Shown one piece after another: positions 28,901 to 40,900 of a DNA stretch of 64,000 nucleotides. The position numbers were made by a program, and so were the translations under genes. The stretch's first letter is position 1; each line of letters opens with the position of its first letter. The notes under the pieces were generated by a model. It was given only the letters and a program-made list of their open reading frames with translations. It did not search any database and was not told where the DNA came from. Source of the DNA: Bugula neritina (Eukaryota > Bryozoa > Gymnolaemata > Cheilostomatida > Bugulidae); assembly GCA_964035545.1 (NCBI GenBank), contig OZ037770.1, positions 5,189,662 to 5,253,661 of the forward strand, in the 5' to 3' direction.

Positions 28901-31900
28901 AAATACTATAACACCCACTTGTAGTTTACTAGAATCGATTTCACAAGAAATGCTTCTTAGCTTTCGACATTTTACTTTGAATTTGCTTTGTTGCAATAAC
29001 TTTGTTTCTTGGATATTTTACCTGATTGAATACACAAGTATAGTATAAAGAGTACATACTATTATCCTGGTACAGTGCATTACATATATTATGCACTTTG
29101 TATTACAGTCTATGTCAGCTGACTCAGTTAGATAAACTAGACATACGATTTAATCCTCTCAACACAGTACCAGAAGTTGTGTCATCACTCACATCACTTA
29201 AAGAGTTGAATATGTGGAGCTGTAAAATATCTACTCTACCTGCGAGGTTTGTGGAACACAGTCTTTCTTGTTTCAAACACTCAATAATTCACATGTTGAT
29301 ATAATGCTTACCAAGTATTGCTAATTAGTATGTCACTATGTATTGATGAAAAGCATAAAGCAATAAATTACATATTTCTTGAGGCTACATGGTATTAGAG
29401 TTTTTGAGAACTTGAAAATGAATATGTTTCAGTTATCTGGCATTACATTTCCTATTGCTATAAATCTTTTTCAACAAATATTATAGCACCCAATTGTACT
29501 TTACTATAGTGCGTATTTCTCATCAAATGGTTATTAGAGCCTTCTGTATTTTACTTTGAATATGTCTTAGCGTAATAAATTTGCTATTTGGATATTTTAT
29601 TTGATTGAGTATGCAGTGCATGTTATGATACAGTAGACTAGATATATCACATACTTTATATTACAGTCTGTGTCAGCTGACTCAGTTAGAGAAACTAAAC
29701 ATAGGATCGAATCCTCTCTACACAGTATCAGAAGTTGTGTCATCACTCACCGCACTTAAAGAGTTGAATATGGACAGATGTAACTTATCTACTCTACCTG
29801 AGAGGTTTGTGTGCCACAACATATTTTATAACTAGTAGAGATCGACCGGTCCTGGACCACTTTTACCCCCAGTGGCTCCCCACAACTAAGTTGTGGGTCT
29901 CCACTGGGGATAAAAGTAATCCAGGACCGGTCGATCTCTACTACTTATATATATACTTTTCCTTTCATTAACTTTTTTTTAAAAAAAGAGTGTTAAAAAA
30001 CGACTTTTTTTAAATTTTTTTTAATGGTTTTTTTCAAACACTTTCCTTCTCTTTAACTTTTTTTAAAAAATAAGAGCGTATAAAAAAAAGTCGTTTTTTC
30101 AACCCTTACTTCCTCACTATTTTTTTAAATAATATTATATTTTACTATTGGTAAAAATAATAAATTATTATACGCTAAGAATATAATAATTTAATACTAA
30201 TAGTGTTTAATTAATACTATTATAGTAAAGTTTAAAATATACGTAATGAAAAGGTATCATGACAATAAGGGATATATTATTAGGAATATTAGTTAAAATT
30301 ACGTTATCGGGTTTATGACTTTGATAATTGCTTGAAAGAGCTATTGTAAATGAAAAATTATTATTTGCATTAATAATTTTATTAATATTTATTTTACTAT
30401 GCGGAACATTATGTTCGGCACCGCTAATAGTATAAAATAAATTTTCTTTAGATTCATCAAACGGATTTACGCTATTACGAATATGCAAACCTAATTTTTT
30501 ATCGGTCCAATATAATATTTTATTTTTTTGGTTTGACATTTGTTCACCATAAAATTGTATTAATGCATGCGTTATTTTTATAGGTTTATCTATTAAATAA
30601 TCGTTAATTAAATCTACTGTAAAACTATTAATATTTTCGTAATAATAAAATTCATTAAAGTTTATAAAACCTGAAATAAACGCTTTATTAGTCGTTATAT
30701 CGACTTTAATAAATTTATAGATATTCATTTATAATTATAATAAAGTTTTACTAATACGTAATGAAAAGGTAACGCTGCAGTGGTTATTTCGCTAGTCGGA
30801 GTGTCGGTTAAAATTACGTTACTCGGTTTATGACTAGGATAAGTTTTTGATAACGTTATTGATAGTGAAAAGTTTTTATTAGCTTCAATAATTTTATTAG
30901 CGTTTATTTCACTAAATGGAATATTGTGTTTGTTACCGCTTATATCATAAGAAGTAAGTTCACTAGCTCTACTAGGCATTTCACCACTATTTCGAACGGT
31001 TAAGCTTATTCTTTTATCAGTCCAATAAAGTTCTTTAGTACTGTGAGCTTGTTCACCGTAAAATTGTATTAATATATTCGTTATTTCAATTGGTTCGTCA
31101 ACTAAAAAATCTTTAATTAATTTTCCCGTAAAGCTATCAACATCTTCGTAATAATAAATTTCTGATGGAATTGCGATATTTATAATATAAGGTTTTTCAT
31201 TTATTATCTTGGCTTTAGCCGCATTTCCAAAAATATAAACTGAACTCATTTATAATAGTAATTTATTTATAATTAATTGAGGCGTTTCGTGTGTAGACAT
31301 TTCTTTAAGCCAATATAAACACAAGTGTCCGCGTATAACCGTACCGAATTCTTGCACTCGTTCCGTATTATAAAATATTGGTGCCTTTAAATATTTCATT
31401 ATTTCTAGAGGAGGATGTAGTCCAAAACTATCGAAATAATATTTTTTATTTTCGTTTTTATACCAAGCGACCCAATGAGTACCGTTACCCGTTAAATCGT
31501 CTAAATTTAATACGCCGCATTCTTTTTTACGTGGCTTATTGGGTAATTCGTTTCTAGAAAATACTCCTCTAAATTTAGGAATTTTTAATTCTTTAATCGC
31601 TTTATCGATATCAATATTCGTTAGCGCTTTCATTTATTATAACCGTAAGGAATCGTTGTTATTCCATCTTCTAATATTATTCTTATATCGTCTTCGGCCG
31701 ACAGAGCTACTTTGTTTATAGTCTCAGCGTACATCGTATGCTTATGACTTTTTAACACATTCATCGTTTTATGCTGATCTTGTCGCGTTAATAAACACTC
31801 TTTATAATCGTCAAACGTTATACGATTATCACGAAAAGTTTTATTAATTCCTTTACACTTTTTCTCTTCAATTCCATCCATTTTATACAAATATAACTTA

Positions 31901-34900
31901 GCTCTCAATCCAACAAACTCAGTAATTTGTTTACCACCGGCTTCGTCTTTAAACATACCTATTATTTTTTTATTTTTACCAGCTGGTAATTTATGATTCT
32001 TAGGATAATTACTCGTATCAAATTTAGTTTCAATGTCTGGCAATATATCTTCGTAAAAGTTATTGGTTTGTACGTGATACATTAAGCTATCCGTATCCGC
32101 AAAAAATAATTGCGCGTTCGCGTTATATTTTGGTTTAATATAACCGTAATGAAAATCATACATAAGAGTTTTACTAATATCCAAATTTGCTGCGCCTAAA
32201 TATACGAGTTTATCAAATTTTAATTCCGTTACGTTCATATGAACGGCTACGAGATTTTCAGAAAATATCGTATAACCTTTAAAATTAGGTTGATTCGTTA
32301 ATTTTTTAGCTTCGCTTTCATTACTAACGAGTTTAACGTCGACTCGATTACGTATATTTTCCATCGTTTTACCAAACATTGAATTATTCATGAGCTTAAA
32401 GAAATCTTTTTTAAAATCGCTTCGAGCTAAAGTTCTTAGTTTAGTATTTAAGTTTATATATTCTTTAAGCTTATCGGATTCATTAAAGGTTATACCTCTA
32501 TGAATTTTCGTCAGCTTTAAACCGTATTTAAGACATTGTTTTAACGCCTCGTAGTGTATAACGTAATTCTTCTTATTATTTAAATTTGGAATTAGTTTTT
32601 CCACTTTATTAATCGTTAACCTTTCCGAACAAAACGGATAATCTTTATGCGAGTTGTGTAACTTTTTAGGATATTCTAAATCTACTTCTAAAAAGCTAGG
32701 TGGAAAATGTTCCAAGTCTTGACACTGTTCTTCGCTTAACCACTTAAAATTACCTATGGGTAACTTTTCAGACATAGCCCATCCGTATAAATTGTTAGCG
32801 TCCAAATACGTTATATAACTACTAGGCTCATTAGAGTTATAATTTTTCATATACTTATTATTAGCCTTAGCGTATCTATGACTAATCATACTTACACCGC
32901 CTCTAATTCCTCTTTCAAATAAAAGTAATTGATCAACGTCGGTAATAGGATCTAACTCTAATTTCGTAGTTTTAAGCATAGCGTCCCACGACAAGCCGGG
33001 AGCCGTATAATACCAAGCGGGATCTAATTTATAGTGTTCAAGACATACGCTTCTAAAGTTTTCAAATACGTCGGCTAATTGAATTACATCAACTTTCATA
33101 TATAAGTCATGATATTCTCTAAACGTTTTTATATTAAACTCTCGCCAAACTTTGTGAGCGTGCTCATAATCCTCGTCCGATATATCTTTTTCGGTTAAGC
33201 TCGAATAAAACTTTTCTTTAGGTGGTAAAGACGTTTCATTTAATACGCTTATGTTATTAAAATAATCGTAAGGAAATACTCCTTTTCTCAATAATGAGTC
33301 TAATTGTTTTTCCGCGTAATGCTTTTTTAAGTGTTTAAAGTCATCGCGTTTTATATTTGCGACTAAACTCGCTAAACTAGAACTCATAAATTTAAATGTG
33401 TCTATAAACCTAAGTTCACGTTTAACTTCAATCTTTTTACCTTCTTTATTAGTAAATTTGTCTACTACTACTCGTTCACTAAAAGATATATATTTTTCTT
33501 CAGTATTGGGTATACAAGAAATTTTACCGCTCAAGTTTTTAATAAACAAGTGAGCGTCGTAACCGGACAAGTTATGAATAAATATTGGATAAAATTTTGG
33601 AATTTTATAATTTAAGTTGCAATTATTATGAGCCGCTCCTCGATAGTCTCCAGTTAAGTGACAGTGATCTCTCACTCTATCGTCGCTTAATTCTTTTTCA
33701 CATATATGACAAATTTCAGCTAACTCAAAAGACTCTTGCTCACTATCCGTAATTTTCATTCGTTTAGCAAATTTATGTTTTTTATACAAGTTTTTAATAT
33801 CGAGTTCTAGTAATTGTATAAACAATTCATCAATATCTTCATCTTTGTATTGCTTAGTATAACTTCTGTATTTGCATTCGCCGGTAACGCTTACGATATA
33901 ATATCCAAAACTCGACGGTTCGTGTTGTTGATATTGATTAGTATAGCTTTCTCGAGGATTAGGCCTACAATTTTGTATAGGCTTAGTAAAGCATTCAAAG
34001 TCTGCGTATACCGCGAACGGTACTCTCATTTTATGACAATAATTTTTAAAATTAAATTTTATTTTATTTTCAAGTTTTGGAAAGACCATAGCTACACCGT
34101 CGTTCGCTAAACACCATTTTTGATGTTTTTCTAAAGAATTTTCCGTTTTAAACGCTTGCGTACAATTTAAACAAAATTGTTTTGCGTGCCCGTCAATATT
34201 TATTTGCGAGCCGAGTAATTTACTCAAATTTTTAACGTACGTATAATGACTTTTTTCTTCATTAGTTATAAGAAATAAAATTATTGTTTTAGAGCGTTTG
34301 GACGATTGTCTCCATGGATATACACGATTACCATTCCAAACGAAAACGGTAACGCTAATATTAGGATTAACTTTTTCAAATGCATCAATAGATTTAGTTG
34401 TAGCTGGAAATTCTACACCTTCCCACGATACTTTATTAACGTGCTTTTTATAGTTAGATATTCTATCCGAATGGTTTTTAGCCGGATAAAGAGCGGCTAA
34501 TACGGCCCACATAAAGCACTTGTTATCATTATTTTTTGGGTTTATTATAGCCTTTTTATCTTTAATTATTTTAGGAAGATCAATATACGATGACCCTTTA
34601 AGAGGTTGATATTTACTAATATTAATTTCCATTTTTACAATTAATTTAAATATCTAATTACTTCCTTTAGCGTTAAACGAAGCTAAATTTTCTTTTATTT
34701 TTTCAACCATTACATTATATACTTCATTAATATTAGTAGACTCTAATATAGTTTCAATGCACGATGAAAATGCTGTAATTAATAATTCAGTTTTACCGGT
34801 ATTTATATTAGTTTTTTCCATTTCACACGTTAATATTATTTTAATTTTTATAAGAGGTTTAAATAACTTTAGTACACTTAATTTTACTAATTTAATAAAC

Positions 34901-37900
34901 GAATCTATATCGTACTTGGGTAAACCCTTAATTTCATAAGTTTGAAACCAACCTTTAGCGGCATGTTCTTTAAGCTTAGGCTGATTATATAAAGCCATAT
35001 TTTTTTCTTTAATTGGATTTACAATTTTTTTAATTGGCTTTATAATACCCTTAACCCATTTTTTTATATTACACGTAGTTTGCGTAAATATTTCTCGCAT
35101 AATTTTTTTCACGGGTATGGGTATTAACGGGGCTTGCCTTATATTTGGAACGGGTTCGTCCATAATATTTATAGGCATTAATAGCCGTATAAGTTCGGCT
35201 TTCTTTAATTGTGAATATCGCTTTAATCCTCTTTCTTTAGCTAATGCCTTTAAAATTTTGACAGTAGTTTTCTTATTGAACTCCATTTATATAGGAAAAA
35301 AATCTTTAAACTACATGACCTATTATTTGCTCAATTTTATGTTTTTTACGACGAGAATGTCCTTTTATACCGTAATATTTAGCTATGGTTTTAAGATCAT
35401 TAGACTTCATACAATGGTCAAATATTATATTCGGAGGTTCTATTAATTTTGCTAAATCTTCTTCCGTAAGTGTAATATATTGTTTTTGCTCGGCTCGAAC
35501 TATTAACTCATCAATTATTTTATTTAATTCCATTTATATATAAAAAAATTTTAAACTATATATTAAATGATAGCGAATAATTTTAGACAAGATAAAATTC
35601 AAGCGTTAAACGATGAAATACAAGAATTGGAAAATTATTATAAAAAAAAGTTAAAAAAATATAACGCTTTATTAACGGTTTTAAGAGTTTGCGTAAGTGC
35701 AAGCGGTGTAACTACGATTATATGCAGTACTGTTAGCGCAGCGTTATTAGGAACTGGTGTTGGTGCAATAAGCGCAATTCCTATTAGTATAATAAGTGGA
35801 ATAGCTGGAGTAATAACTACTAGTATTACATTGCAAGACGCTAAAATAATTAAAAAAATGCGATTATATTTAGATACTTATAAGTTTATAAAAGACTCTA
35901 AATTAGAAATTTGTAGTATGTTATCAAAAATTTTAAACGATGATTATATTGACGATAAAGAATATAATTTTATAATTGAAAAATATAAAGGCATTAATAC
36001 TATAATAGAAAATAAAATGCTTGAAATAATTAATACACAATGTTAATTAATTATATTTATAATTAATTAAAATGGAGTTAAATAAGAATATTACGCGGGC
36101 TGATCGTATGCCGCTATTTATTATATAAAATTTTCTTAAACTATAATAGCATTCCTAAAAGAGGAATATTTTAAAACGGACTATTTGGACCTAAAATTAA
36201 ACCTTTACCTTTTATATAGCTAGAACCTTGTTTTAAATATAAACCGTTACCTTTCATCAAATTAGACGGTGCGACTGGTTTTAAAGTGATAGAACCGTTC
36301 GAATTAGGTTCTACGGAACATACGCACCCACCTTATTTCAAATAAAGACCTTTACCTTTAATAGCTCTTTCGACTCCGGTGATAGCGGCTCCGGAAAGCA
36401 CACCCGGTATAATAGTTTTTAATATTGTAGGCAAAAATCTCGTAGCTATACCCAATAGAGGTCCTAAAAATCCTCCACTCATTGACGCATTAGTTTTTAC
36501 TAACGATGGAGACATTTCGAGCGTTATATTTTTTTTATTCGCGTTTAATGCTATTAAAATATTATCATTTTGCGTTTTCGTAATGGCTAGTTTATCATTT
36601 CCGCTTTCAAGAGGCAATTTAATAGTACAACCCTTGCCACTTCTATAAGCGTTCATTATTTTTTGTTTTTGCGCCTGTGGCACGTTTCCTGTAATTTCGC
36701 AATAACCCATTTATATAATACATTAAACTTCTCTCAAATGAAATCTTATTGAGAGTTGTTTGCCGCTAAGATCTAATAAATTACCTTTTTGATCAGTTAC
36801 TGTAACGGTTAACGTCTTAATATATTTAACGTGAACGGGTAAGTATATTAAATTATGAGGTTTTTCTATTATTTTATATCCCGGACTAACGCTCGGAAAA
36901 AATGAATAAATAACGGGTTTATAAGTACCATCGATATAACTTCCGTTAATACAATCAACTTGTACGTGTATAGCGTTTATATTTAAAATTTTTACTATGT
37001 TCGTAGCTTCGATATGAGGTTGATTGTATATTGTTGCATCAAAACCTAAAACGTCTCTTATAGAATTTTCAACGTTAAAATCTATTTGATAATTAAGTTT
37101 TAATTTAAGTATGATTCTAAAAGTTACTTTATTAGCTTTTAAAGTAATACCGTTTCTATTACCCCCCTCTTTTACTATTTCATCTTGAATAGCTTGTTCT
37201 AATTGATCTAATTCATACACTCCAATTGGTAACGAAACTAAATACCACGTAGTACCACCGTCTTTAGACCATCTATAGGAATTTCTATCGGCACTAATGT
37301 TTGGAAAAAAATGAAACGTATCTAAACTAATAAGACACATTTCGTATTTTTTATTTTTATTTAATTCTATAGGCGGATTAAGTTGAGTAATTATTCTCGT
37401 TTTAGTATCGGTAACTCCTATAGTCATTGTTTGTTTAGAGGCCGTATTATCGGCAATTTCTCTTAAAATTTTATTACCCATTTATATAACTTTTAAATTA
37501 TTTCCATCGGAAGTGAGAGACATAGTTTTATCGGACAAAATTAATGCGTAAGCTTGAGTATTAGCTGGCACGTTTTGACTAAATTGAACTCTCAATTGAA
37601 TATCGGCTACGCTATTTTTAAGAATCTCGCTTTGCTTACTAACGTCTATTACGAACAAAGCGTAAAGATCTTTATATTCCGAAGGTAATACGTTTGAATA
37701 AGCAATTAGCTCGTTTATACTGTAATAATCTCCGCAAAATTTCGAAGCGTCTCCGTACACTCTACTAAACTTCATTTTAGCGAAATCTATGTCGTAGTCG
37801 ACTTCAGGATATCGCTCGCTATTTAACATCGCGTATACGCTTTTAACGTTAACGTGATCAAATACGGCCGGATTAGTCGTTTGACTTTCAGTCTTATCCG

Positions 37901-40900
37901 TTTGAAAACCTACGATAATATACTTAGGTTTTTCCGTATCACCTCTAGAACTCAAACGCCATCTAAAGTTAGTAGTTTGCGGTACCGAAATACTATCACA
38001 CCATCTAGATCTATATATCATTGGAAGTTGAGTTTTACTCTCTATAATCTTATAAAGCTTATTTTTCATTTCAAAACTAGGAGTTATATGAGGCACCCAC
38101 CACGACACTTTATTCAACGTTATTTTTCCCGCGTCTACGCCGTTAGCTCTATAAATAGCGTTATCGTCGGTATCGCGTACTAGCGTTAGTTGATGTTTTA
38201 TACCGTACAAAACTTTTTCGTAATCATTGGCAAAACCAAATAAATGCCTAAAATCTACTTTAATACTAAAAGTTCCTTTAGGGTCGGGCTTTTGTATCAA
38301 ATAAACTTGACGAGCCGCGAAACCTAAATTAGCGGCGGCAGCGGCTGCGGTAGTGTCTTTTGACCACAACTGATTAAGACCTCTCGACTTACCGTAATCA
38401 TCGGGATAAGTTAGTAAACCCATCATAGTCGAAGCGTGTCCGGGATTATTTATATATTCCAAGTCGTGTCCGTCGAGTTGATATCTAATACTTTTAAACA
38501 AATAAGCCATACCGTTATTAATTAACGTTACTAAGTCGGCGTCGGCGTAAGCGGTTCCATCATTTTTCGTTAAACGTCCTTCGATAATTAAATAACTTTT
38601 ACTCGGCTGAACATACAAATCTTGTTGATTAATAACTATTCTAATTTCACCGGGGTAATTTAAATTCGTTCCCGTTACCGGTTCGTATTCGTGTACCTGA
38701 TCGCGCTCTACGCTTGTATCAGTTACAATTTTTTGCGTAATGTTTAAAGAGTCCATTTATTATAGTAAAATAATTTCTTAATAAGCTATAGCTTGTCCAG
38801 AACCTTTTAAAATATTACTTATATTATTATTATTATTAAGTACTTTTAATATATTTTTAGTTTGATTAAGCTTTTGTAGTATAGCTTGACTTTTAGCGTT
38901 CAAATTTTTTTGCCTTCTTCTTTTAATTGCATTAACAATTTTTTCACCAGCCGCGGTACCCGCTTTAGTTATAGCCTTTTTACCTAATTCTTTTACGCTG
39001 GAATTACTAGCTATTTTAGTTACTACATTTTTAATAGTGTCAAATATTCCACCACCGGCGTAGTGTCTTTGTAATCGTTGTCGTTTATTGTATACATACA
39101 TTTATTATATGAGAATACTTTTATAATAATCGTGAGTAATAATTTTCATTCTAAGTAATTCGTCTAATATAGCCACAATTTCGTTTTGCACTCCCGTATT
39201 TCCGGCTCTAGCGCTAGAAATTAAAAGTTCGAGTCGTTCTACTAAAGCGTTAGGGTCTTGAGATAAATAAACTACTCCTCCTCCCCTCTTAGATTTTTTG
39301 CTATCGGCGAGTTTTGCTCTCTGAGGATATAATTGTTCCCAAATAGGTCTAACAATATTTTTCCATTTTTTACACTATTTTTATCTACAGGACCGTGTTT
39401 ACTTTGATATATAGCACCACCGTTATCGAGTATATTAGCGTAATTCGCTAAATCATTTTCACTATAACCTATCGGCGCTTTACGCGTTAAAAGACTTAAA
39501 AGTCCTCTAGTTGCCGGATATTCTTCGTTGTTAAAAATTATTTTACCGTCGTTAAAGCTTATAGGTTTTGTACTAATAACGTGTCTATTACCATCCCACT
39601 TTACGTTATAAGCACCGAGTTCTAAGCCCGCTAAAGCGTTTTGCGTATATTCGTCTAAATTTATAACTCCATCCGTTATAGCCGGTTGAAAGCTTGGTAA
39701 TGCGACCAAATCTCGCAATTGTTTTAACGCTTCAGTCGTTTGAGCTTGAGAAGCGATTACGGGTTCAAAATATTTTTCTTGAGCCATTGCGGCATTTAAT
39801 TCTTGCTCGCGTTCTCGTTTAAAGTTTTCTTTTATTCTATTCTTTCAAGAAATAAAATCTTGTACAATCTTATCTCTTTTTACAGGGTCGTTAATCTTTA
39901 AATAACTCATTTAATATATATATAATTTGTGTCCACTTTTGTGTCTAGTGTCCACATTTGTGTCCACTTTATGTTTAATTTGTGTCCACTTTTTATGGAC
40001 ACGGACACATTTGTGTCTACTTTTTATGGACACGAACACATTTGTGTCCACTTTTTATGGACACGGACACATTTGTGTCTACTTTTTATGGACACGAACA
40101 CATTTGTGTCTACTTTACGTTTAATTTGTGTCTACTTTTTATAAACACGAACACATTTGTGTCCACTATAAACGTTCTAAAATGTTTAAATCTACCCACA
40201 AATTTTGAGACTCGGGATAACCCAACCATTTTACTAAAGCCTTTTTACCTTTCTTTTTAATTACGCGCTCTATTCTATATATTTCTTGACTCGTCTTTTG
40301 TAATTCCTGTTCGTAAAAAGATCCTTGAATTTCTTCTCCTCCCGAGTCAATTAATTTATAAGTCGTCGGATTCGTATATAATATTTTACTTATAATAAAC
40401 ACCTCCTCCGTCCATCTAACGGTATAACCTTTTTCAAACGTTCGTTTCTTACGAGGTATACGCACCCTATCGCCTACAGCGAATTTAGGTTTAGAAGGCG
40501 CTGGTAAATTAGGATATAATTTCATGCGTACTTTATTTTCGTTAGAAGGATTACTAGCTTCAATCGGTGTCATTCCAATAGACGAATGCTTAGTCTCGTT
40601 ATACCGTTTTACTAAATCTTTTAATACGTCTATATATTTATAAGTATTATTCGCTGAAAAATATTTAAACATTCGCTCTTTCATAGTTCTATTCCACCTC
40701 TCTACTACGCTAGACTTTTCTTCATTTTCCGTAGAATATAAGTCTATTAAGGACTTTACATTTTTATTATAAAACTCTTTTCCCTTGTCAACCCATAAAT
40801 GTTGAGGCTTACGGCGAGTTAAAATTGTTTTTAAAGCTAAAGCCGTCGCTTTTCCAGTCTTATTTTTTAAAGGTATTATCCAACCGTATTTTGAAAACAC

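Noticed and set aside
33814-34110. 98-codon frame on the + strand
   Set aside because: Antisense shadow of the DNA polymerase gene.
39931-40165. CRISPR array
   Set aside because: Repeats are contiguous with no unique spacers, and the context is an animal genome.
39927-40260. Three overlapping open frames with CVHFLWTRTH repeats
   Set aside because: Products of the 31-bp minisatellite, which is not a multiple of three and so repeats in all frames.
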